The notes below the pieces were generated by a model. It made no database searches. It saw only the letters and a list, made by a program, of their open reading frames with translations, and was not told the DNA's origin. The position numbers and the translations under genes were made by a program. Below are positions 23,149 through 35,284 of a DNA stretch of 64,000 bases, piece after piece. The first letter of the stretch is position 1. Every line of letters begins with the position of its first letter. The stretch lies in assembly GCA_022376515.1 (NCBI GenBank), contig WTXI01000043.1, positions 1 through 64,000 of the forward strand, written 5' to 3'. This stretch comes from Lactifluus volemus (lineage: Eukaryota; Basidiomycota; Agaricomycetes; Russulales; Russulaceae).

Positions 23149-25403
23149 ATGTCTACCGCTCCGAGTCTTCATCCCACCCCCAACCCCCAGAGAGGACTTC
23201 CCCATCGTCCGCTTTGGGGAGCCATATGACCCACTCACGCCAGATGTCGTCACTCTCTGTGACCACGTTCACTACTATATCTCCGTCACCCCTTCCCTCC
23301 CAACACCTACTCCGCAATGTTGAACATCGAGGAGCACCCGCGCGACAACCCCTAAATCCTGATATCTCGTACGTAGGATGACCAAACGTAAATTTGCTTA
23401 CTCATGTCTTCTCCAGCCCAGAGGAATGAACAATTGGCAGACGGAGTACGATAGGCGTATGCGGAGATTGCACTTGCTCAGGGGATCCTTTCTCTTCATA
23501 CTGGGTGAGCTATATCATCATACTTGTTGCTATGACTTAACACTGCCATTGTAGGTTTTTGGGCCCCATACACAGTCATCCGCTACTTTATTGCCTATGC
23601 CGTCTATCCAGACAGTACCCGCCGTTCCGTAGCTCTCTCTCTGGCAATCTCCACTCTCTTATCTCTGTTGGTTGCGGCAGCTCTCGCCCTGTCACGTGTA
23701 TTTTCATATCACCTTATACATGACCGTCCACACGTACGATCCATGAGCAAATTTCTACGTTATGGTTCATATCTTCTCGCCTCAGTCCTCCTCTTTATAC
23801 CAGCAATGGTCAATTTCGTTCTTGTCTTTGTCTGGAGGAATACTGGGTCTGACTCGAGCCTGCTTGGCCGGTGTCATTGGGATCTCGATGTTGTTTGGGC
23901 TGGAGTTGGTGGACAATGCTCCACTCACTCGCCTGTTTGGGGTGTTTGGCTTACCGCTGCTATCCTTCGGTTAGCGTTGACAGTTGCTGTCCTTGTGAGT
24001 GATATGCAAACAGTGTGCCTTTGTATTCCTCATCCATGCAACTCGCAGATCGCTTATCATATTGCGTCAAGAGCTCATCACACATCACGGTGGCTAAGCT
24101 GTTACCATCACGAGGATGCCCAGAGATCGGCTACAAATGAGGCACCTCAGATAACGCAAAGCGATGTGCCCTCCCGCCCTTCTCCCGTTCTACATGCTGG
24201 ACGAGATGGAGGATCCTCAAGGACCCCACAACGCTCACTATCCAGTAGTCGAAGGAAGGTCATACCCGAGTTCAGCGAGCGTCACCGTCAAGTTCGGAAG
24301 CATGACGAACCAGAATATTCTGGACTTGATTCCGCTGGTAGTTCTACACTCTCTGAGGACGATTCGAACCCCAGATCGACCGAGTCTGAAACCGCACCGG
24401 CATTGAAGCGTAAAAAGAGCACACGGGACATACGGACTAACGAGAACTCGTCAGGGCAGCAATCCAACGCCGAGGAGCGACAGTTGCAAGGATTTGCTGA
24501 CCGGTTCCGTGCTCTCGTTGATCGGGTATCCGTTGAGCTCGAGGAGTCGAGAAACTTGGAGAGCAACATTGAACCAGTCGCGCCACCTCTCCATCACGTT
24601 CTTGACACACACGTTCCCTACATGACTATCGACGAGTTCGGGCGCGAAGTTCCCTCCGAGGAGCCTATCGCTATGCTCGGTGGCGTTATCAGGCGCATGC
24701 CAACGATCGACTCGGTTGGCTCGCGCGAGGTTTCGAGTCTCCGTTCCAACACACTCGTCGGTGCTGTTGGTTCACCATCACGTGCGACATCCTCCACCGC
24801 ATCCTCACGGCCCCCGACGCGCGCGACGATGATCTCGTTGAACGATGCTGCCAGCGCCAGCCTGGCGAGCGCAAGCCAACCGTCCAGTCGAAGTAATAGT
24901 ATACACCGACACCGGATACCTCCCGAACTCACGCGGAGCCAATCACGTCCTTTGCCACCTCCCCCCGGAATGTCCGCGTCTGGACGCCCGTCGAGCGGTG
25001 GCAGTATGAATGGGAGTAGCGCCGGTGATTCTGCGAGCGCGGCGCAGCGCAGTCGGAGCAACAGCCTTGGACCGAGCGAAGTTCTTGCACCCGTTACGGA
25101 GCACGGCGAGCTTGGACGTGGAGATGTACCACCGCTACGGGTCTGCGTCGGTTGGGCGACACATCGGAACATCTTGCTGGTGTCGGTGTGAATGAGATGG
25201 GTGAGCTCATGAGGGCCGAGTGGGCTCGTTCCTGGGCTAGCAGCTCGCAATCTGCCACGTCCACGGCGTATTTAGCGCTGCCACCGGATCCACAGGTGGC
25301 GGTAGTGGTAGCGGAGACAACGGGAGTGGGAGTATCGCCGGCGGTAGGTCGAGACGAGGACGGGATGAGAACAAGAACCGTTAAACTAGAACGAAACGTA
25401 TGA
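23149..25403 (+). CDS. Uncharacterised membrane protein with long disordered C-terminus
   Basis: The securely coding part begins at MNNWQTEYDRRMRRLHLLRG (23426) and passes through an intron ending near 23553. Four helices follow, including YTVIRYFIAYAVY, SLAISTLLSLLVAAALAL, YLLASVLLFIPAMVNFVLVFVW and WLTAAILRLALTVAVL. After an intron near 23995-24049 there is a Ser/Arg/Pro-rich region of about 350 residues with a possible coiled stretch RFRALVDRVSVELEESRNLES. An upstream exon starting MSTAPSLHPTPNPQ at 23149 is plausible but frameshifted. The C-terminus changes frame near 25150, and the last conserved-looking text, MGELMRAEWARSWASSS, lies in another frame ending at 25403. I do not recognise the family. 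It is co-oriented with the preceding membrane-protein gene, 1.1 kb away. Confidence 0.6.
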
Positions 25404-25920
25404 CGAGAACGGCCCGCTGTGTGGTCTGGTCTCTCCGACGGACCTTTAAGCATTTCTATCAATCATGACTTATTTAAATTACTTCTTCCTCGCTGTTTTT
25501 TTTTTTTTCATGTTGCGTTGTTTTCATCATCCGAGTGAGGATTACTACGACAAGTATCATATCGTATATCAGGGTCATAACTCTTCCCTTATGCGCGATG
25601 TACGAACCCCTATAGATACGATATATTACCTTCCTACTTAGTGGGCTTCTTCCCTCCCCGCTGCGTCAGAAAAGAAAAGGCCGTCTTGCAACTGGAATTG
25701 AAAGGCCAACTTACCTCTGGACTTGTCTTTGTCACCATCACATGATCAACATCATCCCCTTTATAAGGTGGCCGGGAACCAACCTCAAGAACCACTACTT
25801 TTCGCCAAGCCATCGATGGCACTTTCCTGCCCATAATTTGCATGTGATGTCAGATAGAGGTAGGAAAGAAAGCGACAGGTCTGTTTGGAGAAATCAAAAA
25901 GGCAATGGTAGATTCAGCTG
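25404..25920. other. Spacer with a weak small-gene candidate
   Basis: On the - strand, 25830-25634 can be read as MGRKVPSMAWRKVVVLEVGS..., an intron with GTAAGT donor and GCAG acceptor, and a last exon RGGKKPTK then stop, giving a protein of about 48 residues. It matches nothing I know. The remainder shows nothing. Confidence 0.25.
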
Positions 25921-25965
25921 TTGGAATCGAGATGATCGATTGGCAATCGATCATCTCGATTCCAA
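25921..25965. repeat. Perfect 22-bp inverted repeat with 1-base spacer
   Basis: The arm TTGGAATCGAGATGATCGATTG (25921-25942) is matched exactly by its reverse complement at 25944-25965, with a single G between them. It lies just upstream of the copy E fragment. Confidence 0.9.
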
Positions 25966-26189
25966 CCAGTGAGCCAAGCTAAAGAAGCTGACGACATCTT
26001 GACTTTAAACAGTAATGTTATATACGCGCAAATTACCCGTTGACCAATCTTTCCCGGATTTCGTGGAGCGGATTAGGTCTCCCATAACAAAAGCTGTCAA
26101 AATTGTGCCAGGCGTGAATCGACAATTATCAACTGGTGATGTGGTAGGAGTGAGTTCCAAATTATCTACCTCTTGCTTGTTGCGTTTCC

Positions 26190-26900
26190 TTCAGTTCTGG
26201 CTCACTGGAAACACGCCGGCCGACTGCGGCAATGCTCTACCAATTAGATCTGAAGCCGTCACGGTTATGTCCGGAAACGCCCTTCACCGTGACTGAGTTC
26301 TCCTGGACCCAGACCACTCGCAGCTGGTCAAACGACACAGAGCCGGAGATGGCTGCGTCAATGACCATGTATTATGAAAAATTGTGCGATTGACTGTTGA
26401 GACCAATATATGTACTAGGCTATGTCCTCCACTCTAATTCGGTGCTCATTACCTACGCTTTCAAACCACCGATGGAATCATGTCTTTGTTGCTGGCTGCC
26501 GTATGGCCTGTGGGTAATTTGAGGTGCCATTCATCTTGTGATTGACTGATCCATTATATCAACGCAGGAAAATGACTGATTCACTTGCCCGTAAGTCTGA
26601 TTGGGCCTCTATCACCATCCCACCGTCTAATAATTGTTTCCTAGAGCTGCTATCCTCAGGAAACTCTTGGACCACCGTTATATCATAAAACGTTACCGTG
26701 TTGATGTCATACGCATGCTGGTATAGATACTCTAACCTGGTTCTCATTTCTCTCAACAATTAGTGATGCGGCGTCCATTCAAGTTGGCCGAAGAGCAATA
26801 TCGATCGCCAGGTCTCATGCTCTTACACTCTCCAGCACCCCGTCTTCCGGAGACACTGCAGAGGCCGCAGAAATTGAACTCGAGAAAGCCCCTCACTCAT
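26190..26900 (+). pseudogene. DUF6534-type membrane protein relic, copy E
   Basis: Scattered exon remnants match copies A-D: FWLTGNTPAD near 26199, RLTVETNI near 26390, and SNLVLISLNN-like text near 26730-26760 before a hydrophilic tail. The helix exon is out of frame, a stop follows the LNN motif, and the first exons cannot be found. This is a decayed paralogue 9 kb from the main array. Confidence 0.6.
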
Positions 26901-28208
26901 TCAAAGGTTCAAGACGCCGTCAACGGTGGATCGAAGTCGGGGCAGTGTTTTTGGTACTCTTTCTTTCCAGGTTGTCGGTCGAACTACTTAACAGAAATCT
27001 TGTGATTTTTCTTGGTGAAAAGAATGAAGACGAGTGGCTGTTACCGGAGACATTCAAGCGAGTACGGGGCAGGACAGAAGGAATTCACTTGTTAGTTTGA
27101 GCAAGTCACTCCCCGAGCCTGTTCATCTACAATTCCACCATATTCTCGAGTATGTTACTACTATTAAGCATGGAAAGATTAACAAGTGAGGAGATGAGGG
27201 ACATGATATGGTAGGGTAGGTATCATGCCGCGTGGGCCGTCAGGGTGGGTAGTCGTTACAGGTTGCTGTGCAGGCACACTCGAAAGTGAGGTGGTAAGGT
27301 GACTCCCGTGTGCGGTGATTCGGGCTCTTGTTCAGGCTATTGTCATATTGAAGTCGAAATTGAAGGTCCGAGAGTGATAACGAACGAGAACGAGCGAAAT
27401 GAATGAGAGAGCGCGAGAGAAATGACGAGCGGGCGCGCTCGGTTCTCGAATGAGGCTGCGGCCTCCTCGGGAAATATAGTAGGACTATCTAAAATGAGTG
27501 TACGTCAGTTTGAAACATGAAAGGGTAATTAGGGTATAGTAAACGGCCTGGGCGTCCACCTGACGGGGAGTGTGCGTGATCCAGTCCGGCCTGCCCGATG
27601 ATGATGGTGCCTCCTTCCTTGGGCATCTCTGATCCCGCGGTCAATTCTCCTTGGCCCTCGGCAATATCTCCTCCCAAAGCGCCATTATATTTCAACACAC
27701 ATCACCCGCAAATCTGACGGCGTTACGCCCAGCGTAGAGGTTCCTTGCTTGTGATGGAGAATCAACGACTCGGAGGCGTACTATGGAATCATTCAGAGTG
27801 GCAGAATATTTGTCTATACTGTCTATCAAACATAGCTAAATGAAATTGGGCATAGATTCGAGCTTTGGGTCGCTTCAAGTTGTCGGCGCGGGGAAAGTGA
27901 TGGGATCCACGGGGCGAATCCATATACCCATGAGCTGCCAGTGAACGGATAAAAATGGTTTTATTCTGCAACAATCGGGTTCCCCAAGCAAATGTCACCA
28001 AAGTCACCCAGTTAGGTAGAATAATGGTGAGATACGGACCCCTCTTTGTTTATTAGAACGCGGGTGACAATTGTTAGGCAAGATTGAAAGGACAGCCGAT
28101 TAGCCCCCTGGAAGGTGTATAAGGGTCTATTAGTCACTTGACTAGTCATTTAAAAAAATGGCATTCTTCCGACTCTGGTGTCACCATGTCGCTGTGACTA
28201 CCACACAT
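26901..28208. other. Gene-poor stretch
   Basis: I see no gene. There is a purine-rich GAGA/GAAC stretch near 27370-27450 and otherwise unstructured sequence up to the MITE-like element. Confidence 0.35.
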
Positions 28209-28455
28209 AGTCATCAGTAAACCTAACCAAAACTTTTTTGGGCTTGCTCAAGCTTGAAAGGGCACAAAATAGCAAAAGTTCAAAAGGAACCTAAAATTAC
28301 CCCAAAAGTTGTTTCTGCTGTATTTTCAAAAGTAAAAAAGGTGAAAATACAGTGATTTTACAGGCATTCTGTGGTATAAATAAAGTCAACTTTTTCACTT
28401 TTCCACTTGCAGAAGTGAAAAAGTGAGAAAGTTTTTGCACCATTTACTGATGACT
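28209..28455. mobile_element. MITE-like foldback element
   Basis: Terminal inverted repeats AGTCATCAGTAAA (28209-28221) and TTTACTGATGACT (28443-28455) enclose 221 AT-rich bases without coding capacity. Two internal hairpins are visible: CTGTATTTTCA/TGAAAATACAG near 28317-28353, and a 20-base stem of the CACTTTT type near 28392-28434. Size and structure suit a non-autonomous DNA element. I could not identify a clear target-site duplication. Confidence 0.55.
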
Positions 28456-30083
28456 CACTAGCACAGCCCTTTTTCCCCTCGGATAAGTCTTAGGGCAGTG
28501 TGAGTGTAAAGAGACATGTGTGATGGCCCTGAAGACGACCCTGAGGATGATCTAGTCTACGTATCGTATCCTTTCAAGTCCTAGCTAGTACAGGTCCAGG
28601 TTCAGGTCACGTGGTTCAGTGTGGAACACGCCCGTCGTGTTGAGTTCCGCTGCCAGTGGCATCGTCTCGGTCTACACCTCCTCAAAAAAATTTAGATTTC
28701 TTGTGCGCTACTAGGTCACACACTTCGCCCTGTCGCATTTGACGCCACTTCGGCCATGATTGATCCTTCTGCGCCTCGCGCGTCGCCCCCCTCTCCCCGG
28801 CCTCGTGCATACCTGTGTCCCTTTCATTAGCCCACCCTTTTTACTTTCTATTTTCTCTCTTTTCAAGGATGGCGTGAGTGCTCTATAGTGATGAAGTAAA
28901 CTGAGTGTGGACGTGTTCCTCATTTTCGTTTCGTTACTTCCTACCTCTCGGTCTCGTGTTCTGATCTCAACTCTATGCTTCTCACCCATGGTTATTCTAG
29001 GTGGTTCGTAGTCTTACTCTAATGCCCGCTTTTGGTGTGTCATTACTTACCTCTCACCATATAGTTACAAGCCTTAACCGTACTTAGGGACTCAAAGAAT
29101 GGGGCCTTGAGGCAGCGAAGCATCGCCGTATCCTGGGCCCTCATTTCTTGTTCTAAGTCTTTCGACTATCGCTTTGTTCCTTACTAGGTCTCGTTATACA
29201 TCAATGCTGTCTTACAACCGTCACGCGTCAGACGCACTTCCCACAGCTGTCACTAGAGTTGTATCTCGAACCTGTTCTCTCCCCTGCTCTCTTGTCCTCC
29301 TCCGGACTACTCGTGCGCTCCGGTGCACCACATTAGGTCCACAGGAACGAGGGGACCCCTAGTTGTACAGTGCATAAGTCGAGCCAGATGACTTAATTCA
29401 GGGCGTGGGATCCGCATATTACGGCAGTTGTTGGATTTGCTATCAACGTGGGAAGCAGCTGCCGCACTACTATACCTGGTGTCATGAAATCTGTGCAGCT
29501 GTGTTCTTTCACTCACCAATATCGAACACCGTCAGTCAGCAGCGGCCTTGCAAGTATCTGAGTGGTCATGACTCATCTTGTTGTCGACGACATCGAACTG
29601 ATCGAAATTCCGTCCACATCTTTGGCTCCAGGTACTGTCCTCTGTTCACTCCCGCTCTCCTCTCTCACCCACCCGGCCCCAATTTCGACGAAAGGCCATG
29701 CTAGCGGAGGACAAACGCAAGAAATAAATGTAGCCTATCGCGAACCTGGGGGTAGCGCATCACGGACATCTGTAAACTCGAATCGGGAAATTGACCCCGA
29801 TGACCCGGCACCTACCTCGCAGGTTGTAGGTGGGTCTCATGAGTCATGAATTCATTCTGTCCCACACCAGGCTGACTGTCTGACACATCTCCCGGCTCAA
29901 GGTGAAGACGAAGGCAGGGATAACCAAGGAACGAGTGTCCGTCAGCCAGGACCCAGTATACTCCGGTGTCGCCGCCCTCGTCATCGTATATTGACAATGT
30001 GTAAGAAGAAAACTCAGGTGCGAAGCGATCAAGGTGTGTGCATCTCTTCTTATCTCAGGGTTTCTATGGTCTGACGTAGTAGT
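28456..30083. other. Intergenic upstream of the DUF6535 gene
   Basis: No gene can be supported. The + strand frame at 29562-29849 is Ser/Thr/Pro-rich and could be an upstream exon of the next gene, but no splice link is evident. Confidence 0.3.
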
Positions 30084-32736
30084 ATGATAGGATCTGATAA
30101 TCCACCCACTGAAAATGCGCCTGAAGAGGGTAGTTCCGAGTCTGCCCAAGGTGATTTTGACGAAGGCGCCAACACTCTCTGGACTCTCTACGGCAAGGAA
30201 GCTAAGGAATTTGACGAGGCCCATATTCAAACTTTGAAGGACGATATGGATAGCATCCTACTATTTGTTCGCTTCAATTTTGTCTATCTGTCTAACGAAC
30301 TCAGCTCATGTTGGTACCATAGGCCGGTTTATTTGCCGCTACTCTTACAGGCTTTATAATCGACGCCAAACAGGACTTGAAACCGAGCGTAGGTGACCAA
30401 ATGGTGTTTTACCAGCAACAAAACGTCGCGTTTCTCGCCCAAATTTCGCAACAAATTTCCTCTATCGCCCCACAAGTCGTCATCCCTTCCATTCCACCAC
30501 CGCCTTACCCGGACTTCCACCCATCGTCTTCTGCCCTCCTCGTGAATGCTTCCTGGTTCATGGCCCTCGTATTCAGCCTATTTGCGGCGCTACTCGCGAT
30601 ACTCGTCCAGCAGTGGGTCCGGAGATACATGCGCATCTTTCAACAGCACAACGACCCCCTGAAGAGAGCTCGGCTTCGACAATACCTACACGAAGGTGTT
30701 GAGAAATGGCGTATGCCTTTGCTGGCGGAGAGCGTACCTAGTCTCTTTCATACCGCTCTCGCCTTATTCTTTCTTGGGATCGCCGGGTCTGTATGGAAAT
30801 TCAACACGGCTGTTCTTCTGAGCGCCATAATTCCAATCGGGTTCAGCGGCTCCATCTACGCCTTCACCGCCTTTGCGCCTGTCCTCGACCTCCAGGCACC
30901 ATACCACCATTCAACCTCAGGACTGATTTGGTATTGGATACAGAAGTTGCGTGGACGAGGACGCAAGGACCGAGGTTCCGGCGGAAAATTGAAATCCATG
31001 GGTTCTAACATGACAGAAGGACAGGTGGAAGTCGCTATGGGAGATACAGGGCGCGAAGCTCGAGACGAGAGGGCAGTTTCATGGCTCGTCAACAAACTGA
31101 CAGAAGACGACGATATGGAACCGTTTGTGATGGCAATCCCTGGTTCTTTCAATACAGAATGGGGCAAAAAGGTGTTGAAGGGTGTCTCGGAAGCCATGGA
31201 AGAGAACAAGAGCACAGACGGGAGTCAAGAACCACCCTTGGATATGAATCCTATTCCACCGCGCGTCAACCCATTCGCTCCTATTCTCCGCTTGTTCCGG
31301 TTCTGGAAAGCAGATAACCCCCCCCTGCCACAGGCGTATCGCCTTCATCACCAGATCCTGTCCACACGCCTGAGGAGTGTATGCGAGAACTCAGCAGGCG
31401 TGTTGGTCACTTGTTGGAGACGTGCATTAACCGTGGCCACTTTGCAAGTATGGAACTGTGGCGTAAACGGACACGTGGATGTGTCGAGGCTATCGCCGAT
31501 CTTGTAGTCCGTGGAGATGCCGATCTAGACTGGTTTGGAAAAATCGGAAGAGCGCTCGGAAGCATAGGCGACGCTGAAAAGATCAGCATTTCTGAAGGAT
31601 TGGATCAATCGTTCGTCTCACCCTGGACATGCCTTTCTATCATGGCCATCCGACGGGCGATGTGTCACCCGGACTCCTTGGTGCGGATTTCTGCGAAGGA
31701 TGATCTTGTTAAACTTGCAAGCCTTCAAGGGCAAGAAGGTGACGTCGACGAGAGGGTACTCCAAGTTGCAGAGAAAATCGACAATGATTTCAAGTGGGCG
31801 TGGGAGTGTTTAAGGGGGCTACGCTCGTCATTGTTCGACGGACCAGAGTTGACAAAATCCGAGTCACAAAACAAGTTAAGCAATCATGAAAAGGAGATCA
31901 CCGAGCTGGAGCGACTCCGAGCTTCAAGTAACGACATGATACAACTCGACAAGTACATCGCCGATGCTTGGCGGAAGACTCATGACGCTACTCAGGAATT
32001 AACTTCTCAATTGCCTGGTGTTCGATTCGATGCCCCACTCAGAAAATCGGAATCCGTTACCTTTAACGAAACTCTTCGCTTCCTCACGGACCCCTTCAAA
32101 CCGCTGTCACTATTACCACGGCGACAACTTCAAGGCCTATGTTCCCTTGCGCCCAGATTGCGCGATATTATCGATGAGAGGAACGTTGAACGTCTCCAAG
32201 AGACACTCGATAGCCTGAAGGCCGTGCCGAAGGTTGAGGATTGGTTACATCTCGAATACCTAATGGAAGATCAACTGGCTCGTTTGCAAGACTTGCGTGA
32301 TAGCGATGGCTTTGGGCTTGCTGTTGAACTTTTCTTCGTCACCCTGGAGAAAATGCTACCCACATATCCGTTGGAGGAATCTCAGCATGACCTATACCTT
32401 AGTACTTTCAAACGCATCACTTCCGACCGGGAGAAGTGTAGAGTGTTTCTTGGGACGCAGAAAGTTATTCTTGGTGTTGTCCGCGACCTCGCAATGCGAC
32501 TCCCTGGAGATGAGATTCCTGTTATTTCCGATTTTGCCTGTCCAAGCGCGTTCACCGATGGGCTCTTGGACCTGCTGCGCGATATGCTTGCAGGGACGAG
32601 TGGCCAACCGGACCACATCGCCAGGGCAAAGTCCAAGCTTACAGCTTTCCGCAGTGACCAAGGGATGCGCGGCCAGTTCGTGAACAAAGTGTTAGAGGTC
32701 CTTCCAAGCAGCGACTCGGATCTCCCACCTTCGTAA
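30084..32736 (+). CDS. DUF6535-domain protein (one homopolymer frameshift)
   Basis: Exon 1 (MIGSDNPPTENAPEEG... to DDMDSILLF, 30084-30266) joins through a 56-base phase-0 intron to AGLFAATLTGFIIDAKQDL. That is the first helix of the DUF6535 domain and is followed by VNASWFMALVFSLFAALLAI, WVRRYMRIFQQH and LFFLGIAGSVWKFN. The region after the helices is long, cytosolic-looking and helical, ending at TAA 32734-32736. The frame changes at the C8 run 31318-31325. One extra C gives continuous text through SPSSPDPVHTPEECMREL, which is family-like. The remaining 450 residues are uninterrupted. The family is abundant in Agaricomycetes and has no known function. It lies 2.5 kb upstream of the NLR gene on the same strand. 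Confidence 0.75.
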
Positions 32737-35284
32737 TCCTGTACCATACTGTATTACCCTGGGCCTCACTTATTCTGTTTATGAGTCTGTGGAAGCTGGT
32801 AGGAAGAAACTATGTTCATTTCTTGTGACGATGCTCTTATTTATTTATTTTCGACTGTTACATTGTATAGCGCAACGTGTATGGTTTACCGTGACAGAGG
32901 ATGGTAGGTAGCAAGGTATTTAATGTGTTAGATGAGACTAATTTCGATTGGCATGTCTGAAGCACGTTGTCTGGAGATTAGGCCGTGATACATGATGCAA
33001 TGATGCCATAGTCATCGAGTACTCATCTGGGATAGTCTTCAGGTGGTAGCATCACATCGGTCGCACACAGCCTGTGAGTCCTCTATGGTGCCAAAGATGA
33101 TCTTAATGAAAAGGGCGGGGGTGGCCCACTTGGATGAGGTAGTGTTCAGGTTCTAGACGTTCGTAAGCCAGAGGACATGAGTTGACGTATATGTTGATAT
33201 TTGGAAGAAGGCTATGTTGCACTGGCGCCCGTATGGATGGAGCCTGAGGGCGCACAGGTGCCGTCGTGCTGAATCATGATATTCACCTGTCAAGGCGCGC
33301 ACCGTGAGAAGGTGGATGGCTGTGTGCAATCTGGGATGTGACGCATCCGCCGGCGCAATCCGGACGAAGTCTAGTGCCAGTGACTGGCCAGGCGGCAGTT
33401 GATGAAGGGTGCAATAGACTGGGGCTCTTCATGCCAAAAGTTACTCAGGCGCATGAGACACAGGCCCAGGGCTTGTTGGCAGGTGACCCAAGGCTAGGAT
33501 GGCGTGAGAGACGGACGGCGCGGTATTTGTCCTCAAGTCAGTTGTAAGGAGCAATTGCAAAAACGATGTCCGTTGTGGGAGGGCCTCGACTCGGCCAAAA
33601 TGAAGCACATAATCGAGGGGATGTGAGATTCGAGTTGCCACTTGCACGTGCCAGTGAACCACCCTGGAATCACCAGACCTCTTCAAGCCTCCTCAGGCCT
33701 CCTCCCACAGCCTCGTCATCGCAGACACTCTGATTGTCTCATGTCTCAGGTACGTCAGTTTGTGACTTGTAATGACTTGCATCTCCGTCCTAGTACTATC
33801 ACTGCAGTCAACCCTGCAGCGGACTCTTTTGCTTCGAGTTTCAAGTTTATCTCCCGGCAGTAGGCTCATGAATACAGCAAGTGTACTGCCAGCTTCACCA
33901 ACTCCTACAACGCTGGAGCACCCATTCTGTCCCGAATAGGGGAGCGGGGATATTCCGCCACTTGGCGCGGGTGCAGCAGACTTAGCTGGGAACAGCACCT
34001 CGAGTCTGCATTTGAGTTACTAAGTTACTAGACCGTGACGATCCGCCCTCCAAAGTTGGTTCTTCGTCCTCAGTTTTCAATACGAATCACATACAATAAC
34101 GCCAGGCCATTCCCAGATCAATGTCTTGGGTCACCCGGTTGTACAACATTATAATACACATACACATAGACACGGTACGCCCACTATCTCAATGTGTATC
34201 TCTACACCGCCGCATACGGTACTTGATTAACAAGAAGGCCCCCATAAGTTCATATTAACCGGGGTTGCGCAAGTAATGAACTAAAACAAGCTACCACAAC
34301 CAAGTTGAGTACGCATTGAAAATCAGTCGGATCCCGCAAAGGGAACCTCCATTTTGCAAGCATTCCCTTCCTTAATTCATCCTGCAACAGGAGTTGTCTG
34401 GTAGAGGCATCAGGACCAGTGCGTGGGTCGAAGCCGGTAATCAGCGCCCTGGCAATGGAAGAAGCCGCTAAGCTCTGCCCTTCTGGGCGCTTTTTGAGAA
34501 TTGAAAGGAACTGCAAGTTGTCAAGGTGGTGCTGGTGCTGGAACATCTTTTTCGTTTGCTGTCTTTTAGCACCGCGAAGAGATGGTGAATTGCCTTGAGA
34601 AACTATTAATAAGTTGTGTCGCACAGAGGCTATTCAATATAGGGAGTGAGAATGAGCGTCAACGAAATTTGAGATGAGATATTGTCCATAAATCGAATCG
34701 AATCGAATCTCAGCGAGCGCTAAGCAGGCTTGCCTCGGACCGGACCAAACGAAACTGAGTTTAAATCGGGCTGTCAGATGGGTACGTAGGGTTTTTCCTC
34801 ATTGCTTTTAATAGTCCGGTTCAAACTCTGAGGAGAGATAACTTAAAAAGTCTGGTGCTGTACCAAGACTAGCCAGCTGTTTGTTGAAGTTCCGAAGGAA
34901 GGTTTCTGATTCGCAAAATTTGAAATATCCATTACAGTATAGTAATAGTACTCATCGGTATCGATCTAGTTGCGGTGGCTAACGTCATGACATCACTCTA
35001 ACTGGCACATGCGTGATGCTCGGAGATTAGCGCTTGGCATCGGCATTTACCGGGCGTACCTTATCCCCTCGGCGTTCAAATCGGACTTAGGTATATTTGG
35101 ACTCCGCTTATGTGTAGCGTAGACCATCGGGTGCCAGACGAGACTCATTCAACGTCTGGATTCCCCTCCCCACCTGCTAATCGATAATCCCGCATTCGTA
35201 TGTCAAAGTTTCCCCTTCCTGGTGTCCCCCGCTGTTAACTCAGGCTATCACTACAGTGACATCAACCGCGATCGTGTCACTGAA
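32737..35284. other. Intergenic between DUF6535 and NLR genes
   Basis: No gene can be supported. A - strand frame of 124 residues at 34250-34624 has no recognisable domain. A short (AATCG)n-like run lies near 34690-34708. The last 200 bases lead into the NLR gene. Confidence 0.3.

Noticed and set aside
17830..25403. Idea that FES1 and the two membrane proteins form a functional cluster
   Set aside because: Orientation and families give no common pathway. They look like ordinary neighbours.
34250..34624. A 124-residue - strand frame
   Set aside because: There is no recognisable domain, no splice-linked partner and no support beyond its length.
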